From the NCBI GenBank assembly GCA_022592435.1, contig JABYQS010000020.1:248001-312000 (forward strand): a stretch of DNA of 64,000 nucleotides, given 5' to 3'. A model generated the notes under the pieces. That model was not told the DNA's origin and searched no databases. It saw nothing but the letters and a program-made list of their open reading frames with translations. The stretch's first letter is position 1. Each line of letters opens with the position of its first letter. Source of the stretch: Cerioporus squamosus. Lineage: Eukaryota > Basidiomycota > Agaricomycetes > Polyporales > Polyporaceae. The position numbers and the translations under genes were made by a program. Positions 36,073-45,904 of this stretch are shown one piece after another.

Positions 36073-36739
36073 CCGAGACCGACCACGCAATGTCCTGGAG
36101 AGAGCAGTAGCCATATGATACATACCCGCTAGGCGTCTCAACTGAAGCGCACTTGCGCTCCTGCGTCGCGTCCTTCTCCTCGCCGTCCGGAACGTTCACG
36201 ATGTCCGGGATGTGTTCCGTCTTGACCCTCTTCGCCGCCCGCTCGCCGTACGCCGCGTGTGTCGCCTTCCGCTTCATCCCGCGGTCGCTCGTCTCCTCGA
36301 TTCGCACCTTGTCCGCTGCCCGCTCGTCTTCGATGGCCTCGTCCGCCTTGCGCTTCGCCGCTGCGTCCACGTCTTGTCCGGAAGTCTTCGTCACGGTGCT
36401 CGTCTTCGCTCCGCTCGCGCCCCGGTCTTCTGCCCTGCCCCGACCCGTCGTCCTCGTCCTCGTCTTGCGGGTGGCCCTGGCCTTGGTCTTCGCGCTAAGC
36501 CTCTGCGTCCATATCGTCGGCACTGATACTATGTTCCGGACCTGCATGTTCCTCCTCGCCTCTCTTGCCGAAGCTGCTGCCGACCACCGCTCGTGCTCGC
36601 GCCTGACGCGCGCCTTCGCGACCTTGTCCGCTCTCTGCAGGCTGTGGGCCTTGCTGCGATTCGTCCGTCCGTCCATCACGAAGTGCTGACCGTCCGGGGT
36701 CTTGAAGGTGAACCGCGCGAACCTGTTGTAAGTAGACAT
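36035..36739 (-). CDS. orphan basic nuclear-type protein (13-nt-box family)
   Basis: Single exon on the minus strand, 234 aa, start MSTYNRFARFTFKTPDGQHF. Rich in Lys/Arg with putative nuclear signals (AKRVKTEHI; GMKRKATHA) and repeated AAKRKA/ERAAKR modules. A clear paralogue of the 42.7-kb gene: shared STYN..AR.TFKTP start and QD.DAAAKRKA..EIED.RAA block. No enzymatic domain is recognised. The last residues (about VSSRAAAMLG) are encoded inside the shared 3' hairpin element, so the real stop may have been lost or a terminal splice at GTAAGT may exist. The promoter carries the 13-nt box at 36788-36800 and a TATATAG further upstream near 36866. Confidence 0.6.
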   Translation of the reverse strand: MSTYNRFARFTFKTPDGQHFVMDGRTNRSKAHSLQRADKVAKARVRREHERWSAAASAREARRNMQVRNIVSVPTIWTQRLSAKTKARATRKTRTRTTGRGRAEDRGASGAKTSTVTKTSGQDVDAAAKRKADEAIEDERAADKVRIEETSDRGMKRKATHAAYGERAAKRVKTEHIPDIVNVPDGEEKDATQERKCASVETPSGYVSYGYCSLQDIAWSVSVFVSSRAAAMLG

Positions 36740-36787
36740 GATAGAAGAAATGCGTCTGGAAGGGTGTGTGAGGTATAGGGGTATGAT

Positions 36788-36800
36788 ACTGCGCAGCAGT
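36788..36800 (-). promoter_or_regulatory. 13-nt near-palindromic promoter box
   Basis: ACTGCTGCGCAGT on the minus strand, starting 61 nt before the ATG at 36739. Same sequence and orientation as before the 3398, 37785 and 42669 genes. Confidence 0.65.
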
Positions 36801-37705
36801 GATCTGTGGGTATGAGGGTAGACGATGAAGTGAGGGAGATCCACAGAGTCTGCAAGCGTGCCTTCTATATACCGTGTACGGCGTTGGAATAGGCAATTCC
36901 GTGTTCTATCCGCGGGGCACGGTCCGTTGCGGGATGTGTCGACATCCGCTGTTGATTGCGATTGGAACTGCTACATGATGCATGATTCCCCGCGAGGATG
37001 ACCACAGTTGGACTGCCGGGAGTATACAGAACTGCGAGATAGAGGTCGAGCATTCTTGTACAAGGTGGAAACCCTAAGATCCAAGCAGGGTGTAGCAAGA
37101 ACTGATCTTGTCGTGCAGAGTTGGTGCAAAGTCTCCGGACGTTGTCATGGTCATGTTTAAGCTTGCTTCAAGAGGTCAAGTCGGTGAGCCAGAACGTCAT
37201 TGCGGACCTTCGGGCCGGGGCAAAACTGGGCGCCTAGAAGACTTCGGACTTCGCGTCGACACGTCCTCGAGGTTGTTCAAGTACTTACTCCTCTGCCTAC
37301 AACCAATTTATCGTGATCTCCCAATCCCTTCATCGAGTCAGCTGGGTGCGGAAGGCCCTTGACCTGTTGTCCGTACATGATGGATCTGGTTGAAGACACT
37401 CGGGTGGCCAGTACCGCGATAATTTGTCTGCCATGTTTGCGCGCAATGGGGCCGCACCGTGACCATATCCCAGCTGAGTTCGTCCCATCAATCTCAGTAA
37501 CATGTTGTGCACGCAGAACTGTGAAACAATGCTTGGCCATGTCGTGAACTGTTTGGGTCAAACCGTCGACCGGAGCTCCTCACGACAAGGTCAGCCGTGG
37601 GTCCGCCGGTCGTGAACACAATCAGTCCGTCTACGACGACGTATAAGTGATTCCGAGGGGTTTTCGTACGTGAAGCGTTCTCGTTCCTCCTTCTTACCAC
37701 GGCAT
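36801..37705. other. divergent intergenic region between two box-family genes
   Basis: Shared upstream region of the 36739 (minus) and 37785 (plus) genes. Apart from the two boxes at its edges and a TATATAG near 36866, nothing is recognised. Confidence 0.45.
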
Positions 37706-37718
37706 ACTGCTGCGCAGT
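37706..37718 (+). promoter_or_regulatory. 13-nt near-palindromic promoter box
   Basis: ACTGCTGCGCAGT starting 79 nt before the ATG at 37785; same orientation relative to the gene as the other three copies. Confidence 0.65.
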
Positions 37719-37784
37719 TTCCCTCTCGTACCTCCATACTCCAACACTTTCTTTCCACACGCTCACTTCACTTCACCCACCATC

Positions 37785-39408
37785 ATGGACTCTATCATGG
37801 GCGGTCTCGTTGAGTTCGACGACGAGACCCAAGAGTACAAGTGCAACGTCAACTATCGTCCCGAACCATACGCACCCTACCCCTTTGTCGCCTCCCACGT
37901 CTCCTCCCTTGCGCCCCCATCTGATCGCAAGGCCTCTTTCCTCGATATCAACGGTAACCTGCGCAAGTGGACGCAGGCGGCCGGCGATGTTCCCTCTCCC
38001 TTGGGACAGGAGGAGGGACACAAGGCTGAAGAGATCGTACCAGCGCTCTCAGTGGCGTACACAGTGAGTCTTCCTCTTGTCACTCATTGCGCATACAGGA
38101 CGCTGATCATACTCCTTCCCCGTTAGCCCGCGAGCTGGCTCTCTGAGCAAGACTGGTTCGACGGTGGAGATGCGCCGACTGACGTTACTGACTTGTCTGA
38201 TACTCACAGGTCCGAGCCTACCCTGCCCCCAACGAAGACCACTGGACATGGACACAAGGGGGACCGCGGTGCGTGTCCGGGCGCCGAGTCGGGCTCTCTT
38301 GTCGAGGGGGGCTGCAATGCGTGTCCGGGCGCTGAGGCGGCCTACCTCGCCGAGGGGACCTGCAGTGTGCGTCCGGGCACCGAGTCGGCGCCCCTCGAGG
38401 AGCGGTCAGAGGAGCAGGAGAATTACAAGGGAGGCCGCAGTGCGCCCCGGGGCGCCGAGTCGGGCTCTCTTGTCGAGGGGGGCCGCAGTACTCGTCCGGG
38501 AGTCGAGTCGGCCCACCTCGCCGAGGGGAGCTGCAGTGGGTTCCCGGGACCCGAGTCGGCGCCCCTCGAGGAGAGGAGGAACAAGGGAGGCCGCGGTGCG
38601 CGGAAACGTGCCAGGTCGGCCGCCCTTGCCGAGGGGAGCCGCAGAGTGCGTCCGGGCACCAAGTCGGCGCCCCTCGAGGAGCGGTTGCAGGAGCAGGTGT
38701 TGTACGGGGGAGGCCGCAGTGCGCGACGGAGCGCCAAGTCGGTCTCCCTCGTCGGGGCGGGCCGCGGTACTCGTCCGGGAGTCGAGTCGGCCTACCTCGC
38801 CGAGGGGAGCTGCAGTGGGTTACCGGAACCCGAGTCGGCGCCCCTCGAGGAGAGGGAGAACAGGGGGGGTCGTAGTGCGTCTTGGGGCGCCAAGTCGGCC
38901 TACCTCGAGGAGCGGATCAAGGTGGCGGAAAGATTGGAAGAGGCAGCCAGGGACTTGAGGCTGCAGAGCATGCGCTCTCTCAGGGTGAGCACTAGTACCT
39001 CTTCCTCCCTAACTTTCTTAGCGCTGACGGCACGGTCTCTTGCAGGATGTGGAGATGGTGGACGAGATGGCGACAACGTCTGTCACGCGAACGAGTAGCT
39101 CCATCTCTGTACGTTCCTGCTCTCTGGACTCGATCGCTTCGAGGCTGATACCGTCTTCGCACACGCAGGTGGGCCCTCATTCGATTCTCAAAAGGTCACG
39201 GACGGATGAGTCGCACCCCGAGCCTGACGCGAAGCGGGTGCGGTGGTGTCGCAGCACCGACGCACCGACGAAGACGCGGGAGTCGCAGCGGCTGTACTCT
39301 CCCCGTCCACCACAGAGGTGGGACCAGCGATTGGCGCACGGTGTCGCGAAGATCAAGGCTGCATTGGCTGACGTCGTCGTCAAGAGCCAGTCTTCACATG
39401 CGATGTAG
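37785..39408 (+). CDS. orphan protein with 16-residue tandem repeats (13-nt-box family)
   Basis: Exons 37785-38063, 38127-38984, 39046-39108, 39169-39408; 479 aa. The N-terminal domain (residues 1 to ~120, MDSIMGGLVEFDDETQEYKC) is acidic and unrecognised. Then come about 12 copies of a ~16-residue unit with consensus RPGxESAxLxEG, alternating SGSLVEGG, AAYLAEG and SAPLEER types in a higher-order triplet. The C-terminus has a helical segment (IKVAERLEEAARDLRL) and a basic patch (ILKRSRTDE, DAKRVRW), so nuclear location is plausible. The last intron (39109-39168) is 60 nt and also open, so retention would keep the frame. The gene carries the 13-nt box, and a 3' hairpin element lies about 240 bp past the stop. 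Confidence 0.6.
38268..38930 (+). repeat. in-frame minisatellite coding ~12 units of about 48 nt
   Basis: GC-rich tandem repeat inside the 37785 gene, with recurring GAGTCGGC, CCTCGAGGAG and GGGGGCCGCAGT blocks. Three-unit higher-order pattern. A second forward frame (from ~38164) is also open throughout, giving an Arg/Pro/Ser-rich reading. Confidence 0.75.
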
Positions 39409-40265
39409 ACGGCCTTGTTTGGTGAGTGTCAAACGGCAGACGTCGTCTCGGACTGCGATGCTCGCTCACCTCCCGGCGCAGGGTTGGGGTTTGGTTTCGG
39501 TTTCTTTTCGCTTGCATATCTGTACGGTTTTTGGACTGGGACTTTCGGACCTTGCACTTCCTGTGCGCTTTGGGCTGGGTGCTTCTAGGACTTGTTTCGC
39601 TCGGGCTGATGCTTCTGGTATACCCCCTAATGTGTTTGCTTGTTATAGAGTAGCAGGGTGGCACGTTGGGATAGGGTGGCGAGTGTGGCTCCTCGTCGCC
39701 CGACTCTCGGCGGGAGCTGGTCGCCCTGCGCCATGATCTCTCTTTTCTTTTTGGTGAGTTCCCGTGGCTCTCCCGCTCTGAAACTTTGCTGACCGTCATC
39801 GCACATACAGGTTGGCTTTCTCTGCGTGGTGTATCCTGCTTCGTGACTCGGTGTTTAATGTATACCCAGGCCTGTGGCCTTTGATTCGGGACTTCGTATA
39901 TGTGTGCTCGCACATTTGCTCCCTGGCGACTCTCCCTCGGAATTCTGCTTGACGCCTTGCATCGACAGCCTCGCATTCATGGCCGCCCTTCTACAGACCA
40001 GCTGGGGCCGGCTGCTTGTTCGCTTCCCTGCTGCTGGTCGCCTCATGCCGGACAGCCCGGCAGAGGCTGACCGAGTCCCGACCGCCATGTCACTAGTACT
40101 GTCAGCCTCCTCCATGGCTGCCCAAAAGCTCGCTCGCGCACGCCCGGTCCCTTCCATCGTTCTCTCTTTCGCACCACATCCTAGGCCCTCCTCGCCAACT
40201 CGCGTCCACACGCAGACCACTATTGACTTATCCACTTAACCACGCTCTTTACGACATCGCACACC
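39409..40265. other. intergenic with one hairpin element
   Basis: 3' flank of the repeat-protein gene, the hairpin element at 39646-39730, then the promoter of the small secreted protein gene. A possible 3'-UTR intron begins GTGAGTG at 39421. No other gene seen. Confidence 0.45.
39646..39730 (+). repeat. 3' hairpin element, copy D
   Basis: TAGAGTAGCAGGGTGGCA ... core GGCGAGTGTGGCTCCTCGTC ... GGTCGCCCTG. Compared with copy A, CAGGGC is CAGGGT, which still pairs with GCCCTG through a G-U. Confidence 0.7.
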
Positions 40266-40733
40266 ATGATGATCGGCATCCGCTACGTGCTCGTGCTCGC
40301 GCTCTTCGGTCTCGCCGCCAACGTCCGCGCGGCGCCCGTCGACCCAACCTCCTCCGTGCCCAACACGGCCTCGCATGTGACCAAGGACGACGGGATGCAC
40401 GTCGGCGCTGCTGCGAACTACAAAGAGGCCATGGACAAGGTCCTGAAAAAGGTGCCCGTGAGTACTTCCCTTCATCTCTTTCCGCCCCCGCATATACCAA
40501 GCACTTCCCTCCCGGGTCCGGACACCGTGTATCCATGGGGCTGACTGTTATTTCCCTTCGCGTCGTACTTGCAGCACCAGCCGCGCGGCCTGCCTGGCCC
40601 GGTGCGTGTCGGAGAGGGCAACGCGGACAAGTCCTCCTCGGCCGTGCCAGTCCAGAACTACCAGAACGACGCGGCGAAGCTGCCGCTGCTTGACAGCATG
40701 CCTCGGCCGGAGGGACAGGGCGGCGAGGAGTGA
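40266..40733 (+). CDS. small secreted protein
   Basis: Two exons, 40266-40457 and 40575-40733; 116 aa. Signal peptide of about 22 residues (MMIGIRYVLVLALFGLAANV) with likely cleavage after RAA. The mature part is about 92 residues, cysteine-free, polar, with a helical KEAMDKVLKKV segment and an acidic end (GQGGEE). The size suits a small secreted protein of unknown role; lack of cysteines argues against hydrophobins and most apoplastic effectors. Splice sites are consensus (GTGAGT...TTGCAG). Confidence 0.65.
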
Positions 40734-41144
40734 ACAGTACTTGGGCGGTGCATCGTGCTCGGCAGTGGGGCGAGTAGATGGGTGTGTCGTCGGGACAGCG
40801 AAGGATGGTCGGGGTCTGGTTGTGCAGGCAACGTTGTGGAGATGACCGTTCATGATGGTTTCTTTCTTTCCTCCACGGCATGTTCGAGATTCCTGAGGTG
40901 ATATGATTGCTACATGGTATAACAACCACGACGACGCCAGAGGTTGGTTGATGACCGAGTGAGTCTAGTAGACGCAGAACCTGTCCAGTTTCTTCGACTC
41001 GCGTTCACGCATCTCTGAGCGGCTGACCTGGACGCAGCCTGAGCATGCAAGCCAAGTAAGACCTTACGCTAACGTACACCCAATCATACAACAACTAAAG
41101 AACAAAGGATAACGAGCACGAACACAGAAGCGATGTACTGGTAC
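40734..41144. other. intergenic between convergent genes
   Basis: 411 bp of two 3' flanks; nothing recognised. Confidence 0.5.
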
Positions 41145-42076
41145 TCAGCGGCCTTGTTCCACCAACTCGCAGAAAGCTTGTCGTATGCGTCGCATGAACG
41201 CATATATGTCCCGTGACGCGTTCAGCTCGTCAAGCAGGAGGGGTAGTATCGGAAGGTAGGGTGTCGTCGTTGTCACTGCACAAAGCGGCGTTCCAGCTCT
41301 GATGTGGTCATCATGAGTACGTCGGGAGAGGACGCACCTTTGTATGCTCGGCTGGATACATCCAACACGAAGCTGAACTCGGCATTGAGGTCATCCGGAT
41401 CGATGTGCGAGAAGCGGACGAGGATCTTATCCTTGTCGATGCCCTCGATCGCACACTTGAGACGGTCCTCGCAGGCCGCGACTTCGGGGTGGGTACGGGA
41501 TGCGTGAGCGTTCAGGATCGTCTCTTCGCGTTTACGTTCTGGTACGCGGTTTGTTGAGGTATGGAACATACACGCATCACGCAAACAAAATACGCACCTC
41601 GCATGAGATTTGCGACGTTCCTCCGGTGCAGTTCGATCTCTGCATCGAGCGACGCACACTTCTCCTTGATCGACGCAAGCTGCCGCCGGAAAGCAGCCAC
41701 ACTGGCCTCGCTCTCCTTCTTCTCCTCCTGCTCCTTGTCCAGCACTTCACGCGCACTTCATGTCGGCACACGTTGTTCTGCATGCAAATGCACGAACGGA
41801 GGACACACCTGCGATGAGCTCGATCTCCTTCAGCTTGCACTGGTTCGTCTCGGTCTCGACCTGCTGCGTCCTCTCCGCGATCTTCTTCTTCTCGCCATGG
41901 AAGGTATTCTTCCTGTTCGTTATTTCCGTGACGGCGCGCTGGGTGTAGTTGGAGACGGCTTTGATGAAGTTGCGCGTGGAGACTTCGTACGCTTCGAGCC
42001 GCAGGTCGATTTGCGGGTTCTGCTGGTTTAGGATGGTAGGAAGGTCGAGCTTGGGTACGCGCAGTACGTTCGCCAT
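41145..42076 (-). CDS. SPC25: kinetochore protein Spc25
   Basis: Four exons on the minus strand: 41809-42076, 41598-41744, 41338-41538, 41145-41275; 248 aa, the usual size. The first ~150 residues are a coiled coil (KKKIAERTQQVETE; LDKEQEEKKESEASVAAF; LDAEIELHRRNVANL). The C-terminal globular RWD domain reads KILVRFSHIDPDDLNAEFSF then VLDVSSRAYKV, LPILPLLLDELNASRDIYAF and MRRIRQAF, the Spc25 signature. It pairs with Spc24 in the Ndc80 complex, linking the outer kinetochore to Mis12 and CENP-T at the centromere. The last acceptor was placed at TGTGCAG (41276-41277) because it restores YKVTTTTPYLPIL; a nearer AG ends the protein early. The gene looks intact. Confidence 0.9.
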
Positions 42077-42620
42077 GTTAAGTCAAGCAATATAGTGACG
42101 CGAGGAGAACACAGGGAGGAGGGTCAATGGGTGCCACTACTGGACTCGGAGCGGGAGTACGTTGGAAAGGCGAGTCCTCGGACTCGGCGACGCGACCGTG
42201 TCTGTTACGCACGTGACCGTTATTCACACGTCCGGAGACTGGCGCTAGACGGACAGAGACTCGGCTTGGACTCGAACGACGATCTCTCAATGTCCTCTCT
42301 GCATCGCCAAGTACTGTGCTTTTTCTCATGCCGACTGCTTTCTGGGGCTTGCTGGTACATAAATTATGAGCTGAGACAGCTGGCTGAACAGACGAGCCCG
42401 TTGGTAGGACATTGAGCGCTTGACACGGACGTGTTTTGCGCTCACTGCCATCAGTCTCGACCAAAACCCGGAGCGGATATCTCGCCTGCGGCCTGATGCG
42501 ACAACAAGATATCCGCGCGGATAGTACAGGGGTCTACCCGTTTCGATTGCGCATATGAAGGTGCGCTAGCGACTTTGCGAGCCTTCCTCACTTGTTCGTA
42601 TACCCCCATATCTACACTTC
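42077..42620. other. divergent promoter region, SPC25 and box-family gene
   Basis: 0.55 kb; no TATA box or repeat clearly seen apart from the 13-nt box at 42621. Confidence 0.45.
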
Positions 42621-42633
42621 ACTGCTGCGCAGT
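42621..42633 (+). promoter_or_regulatory. 13-nt near-palindromic promoter box
   Basis: ACTGCTGCGCAGT starting 48 nt before the ATG at 42669 (60 nt before the second in-frame ATG at 42681). Confidence 0.65.
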
Positions 42634-42668
42634 AATACCCCCTATATCTCACTCACGCATCTATCATC

Positions 42669-43597
42669 ATGTCCTCGACGATGTCCTCAGTTTCTACGTA
42701 CAACGTCTATGCGCGTTACACGTTCAAGACCCCCGGGGGCTGGCCCTTCACGGAAGACAAGACGGTGATCAGAAGGAGTACGAGCGGTGGCTGGCGGCGG
42801 AGGTAAGGAGGAACCTCAGGGTTCGGCACGCAGTGAAGACGACGCCGGCATGGGCGACGACAGGTACGAAGACGCACGGACAAGACGCGGATGCAGCGGC
42901 GAAGCGCAAGGCGAGCGATGAGATCGAGGACCAGCGAGCGGCGAAGAAGGCCCGGATGGCGACGACGAGCGAGCGCAACGCGAAGCGGAAGGCGACACGC
43001 GCAGCGAACGGCGAGCGGGCGGCGAAAAAGGTCAAGACGCATCACGTTGCCGGCATCTTGAAGTCGAGGGCGCGCGAAAGGTGCGAAGGAGGTGCGCTGG
43101 TGCACCTCAGTTCAGGAACCTCGGGAGACGGTTCGGGTGCGTATTTTCAAGCTCATGCTCTCTTCCTGTCGTGCGGCTTGCTGACTTCGGCATTTCAGCC
43201 TAAGATTGCGAGGGTTTTGTGCCCTAACCCGAACCCGATACAGGAAGCGAGCGGGAACTCGCCTTTGACGACTAACGCTCGGATTGAGAACATGGCAACT
43301 ACTCCGGCGACGACGACGCAGATGTGGCCATGGCCGAAGGTACCGATGGGGCGGTCGCGCACGTTCGAGGATGCTCCGGCCGTCAGGCCGGGACAGGCGA
43401 AGCCCAAGAAGCGTATGGTCCTCCGTTACTCGGACGACCACTCATGGAATCGGAACGTGGTCATTCCCCCTTGGAGCTACCGTCACGCAGAGTACCACCA
43501 ATTGCTGATGATGCACGCAGGGCTCGAGCGGTGGATCAAGTATATGGCGAAGAGGCAGGTACCGATGGCGCAGCTTCTCGTGGCGGCGTGTGCATAG
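42669..43597 (+). CDS. orphan basic nuclear-type protein (13-nt-box family), frame-disrupted near the start
   Basis: Paralogue of the 36.7-kb gene. The start frame reads MSSTMSSVSTYNVYARYTFK and then must change by one base at about 42741-42755 to enter the frame coding HGRQDGDQKEYERW and the AAKRKA/ERAAKK blocks shared with the paralogue. Relative to it, about 15-20 residues are also missing here. With one base added the product is about 309 aa. The C-terminal part is unlike the paralogue: PKKRMVLRYSDDHSWNRNVV and YHQLLMMHAGLERWIKYMAK. A GTGCGT...TTTCAG pair at 43136-43197 resembles an intron, but the frame is open across it. Without the repair the first frame stops after 44 codons, so this may be a decayed copy. 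Two tandem hairpin elements follow the stop. Confidence 0.5.
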
Positions 43598-43624
43598 ACA
43601 GTCGTACAGTGTAATTGGTTTCGG

Positions 43625-43723
43625 TCTTTGTAGAGTAGCAGGGTGGCAGCGATGCCGGCCAGATGAGCGGCGAGTGTGGCTCCTCGTCGCTTGTCTCTCG
43701 GCTGAGCTGTTCGCCCTGTGAAG
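43625..43723 (+). repeat. 3' hairpin element, copy B
   Basis: Begins about 28 bp after the stop of the 42.7-kb gene: GTCTTTGTAGAGTAGCAGGG ... core GGCGAGTGTGGCTCCTCGTC ... TTCGCCCTGTGAAGG. First of two copies spaced exactly 120 bp apart. Confidence 0.75.
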
Positions 43724-43744
43724 GTTCTGTAGTATCAGTATCGG

Positions 43745-43843
43745 TCGTCGTAGAGTAGCAGGGCGGCAGACAAACTGGGTAGGTGGACGGCGAGTGTGGC
43801 TCCTCGTCGTCTGTCTTTCAGCGGAGTTGTTTGCCCTGTCAAG
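43745..43843 (+). repeat. 3' hairpin element, copy C
   Basis: Second tandem copy, same alignment as copy B shifted by 120 bp: GTAGAGTAGCAGGGCGGCA ... core GGCGAGTGTGGCTCCTCGTC ... TTTGCCCTGTCAAGG. The outer stem here is full CAGGGC/GCCCTG. Confidence 0.75.
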
Positions 43844-44156
43844 GTTTCTTTGTATCATGTTTCGTGCTGCTGAATCTATCTCGAGGCCTGCGGCCTCCTT
43901 ACTCGGGAAATGTGTAGTCGTGCAGTTCGCCTGCGTACGTCTTTAACCTCGCTGATAGATGCTAGGGCAAACTCGCTACATAGGCAGACAGTACATACAT
44001 CAACAGAGCAACAGAGCGTAACACAGGGCGGATAGTCAAAGATGTGGGTGGGGGTGGGAATAACGCAAACGACTGGGACTAAGACTATTCACAATCACAT
44101 GGTGTGGGATGATAGATGGCGAAAGCCAAACCAAAACCTCGAAACCACCGACACTA
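43844..44156. other. intergenic between convergent genes
   Basis: About 310 bp, A-rich towards the F-box gene; nothing recognised. Confidence 0.5.
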
Positions 44157-45904
44157 CTACCACAGCGCGCCCACACGAGAGTCATGCGAGGACGGCTCAC
44201 AGCAATACTCCGGCATGGTCAGTTCGGGGATATCATCGATGCGCTCGACCTTCACGGTCGGAACGTGCTTCGAGATACGAAGGATATCGGCCTCATCGAT
44301 GACGACGTTCGCTGCCATCTGCAGGACGAGCGTGTCGAGGTAGGCGTAGTTCCCCGTCGCGAGGCCCTCGCACACCTTCCCAAGCTTCAATTCTGGCCGC
44401 TTGAGCAGGGGATCCCGGGGCAACCCCAAACCGTGGCATATAACGAGCCTCAGCGTCTTGAGGCTGCGCGAGGCGAATGACGGGTGCGTCGTGCTCGGGA
44501 GGATCCACAGGTTCGGCTCGAGGGTGTACGGGAGAACATACACGAGTGTCTCCAGCGCCGAGAGTCCGACCATCAGGTCGCGCATCGCGATCGCAACACG
44601 ATGGGCAAAGGACAGGTAGCGGCCTCCGTGCCTGAGGTCGAGATGTTGCCACGGAATCGTCATGTCGGGCTCATCTGTGTCCTGGATCGCACGAGTTGCG
44701 AGCATCCCGACGAGCCACAGCTCGCGCACGCTCGCTAGATCCTCGTGATCCTCGAGCATCGCCCTGACCGCGGTGTAGTACGGGCCTTCCATGTCAGATG
44801 GCCGGTTGCGCTTGACGTGGAAGGTCCCGCTAGGCCCGATGGACGTCAAGGATGCGCTCTTCCACTCGTCGTATATTCTGCGCCACGATGTGGGCGTACA
44901 AGAGTCCTCTGTAACAGGCGGATGCTCGAGATGGATGACGCGGAGAGTATGCGGGTTGGGGGAAAACTTGGGAATAATCTGTCCCACGAAGTCGTCCTTG
45001 ATAACGGGATTGAACAGCTGAAAGGCCATATTTGGATTGTGCGGTAAGGCTGCAAGGTAGACAGTGTCGTCATCGGGATTCTCCAGCGTGACGCGCTGTA
45101 GACGAGGAAGATGGACCTTCATCGTGGTTGCCGGACGTTCCATGATGCTCTCCTTTGAGTCATGAAGGGCGAGGCTTTCCAGCTTCGGGCAACGGCTGAG
45201 GAACGTTAGGAGGGCCTTGTCAAACCGCGGTACTCGGACGTTGATCAGCGCAAGATGCGTGAGAGAAGGGAAGTGGTTCCTGGGCAGAAAGCAGACCTTC
45301 CTGAGCGTTAGGTAACGCAGCTGGGATGCTTGAGGGAGCGACAGGACGGAGCCTTTCGGGGGTAACCACGCCACGCCTGAGCTTGTTATGGAGAGGAATC
45401 GTAGTTTTGGTGCGGTGAGTGTGAGGAGGGGCACCCACGAATCCATGTTGAGGTTCCCTAGGCGCGTCAGGTGTAGCTCTTGGATGCGATGCGCTTCTGC
45501 GATGTACCAGTCTCGAACGTCTTGGGGAGTGCGGTGTACGAAGGAGATGTATACGTTGAGTGGGACGTCTTTGTTCAGAGCCTGCATCTTGTCAGCATCG
45601 AAGGGAACTTCCTCGCTGATGATGACCGTCTTCACGACCAGCGAGAGAGTCTGAACCACCTCGCGCAGTCGGCGGCATGTCTGCGAGACTGGTTTGAGAG
45701 CGGAGGCATCGATGACCGAGCATTCCCAGTATGAATCGAAGTCTGCTGTTCTCCGACTAAGAGGTGGCGTGAAGTCCTGCAGGATTAGCGCGAGGATCTC
45801 TGTCGGCAACTTCAGTAGAGGTGCTGTGGCGATCGCAGGGCCGGGGAGGATGCATTCGAGGCGTGGTTACGGACACCATCAACTTCTTCATGGCCCGGTG
45901 ACAT
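44157..45904 (-). CDS. F-box protein
   Basis: Two exons on the minus strand, 45877-45904 (MSPGHEEVD) and 44157-45823, joined by a 53-nt GTGTCC...CCACAG intron; 564 aa. The F-box core APLLKLPTEILALILQDF is at residues ~10-27, with CRRLREVV completing it. The rest has degenerate leucine-rich segments (HRIQELHLTRLGNLNMDSW, LPRLQRVTLENP, LASVRELWLVGML, LKTLRLVIC). F-box proteins bind Skp1 in SCF ubiquitin ligases and present substrates; the target is unknown. The first exon is needed because the long frame has no ATG before the F-box. It differs in family from the tandem pair downstream. Confidence 0.7.
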
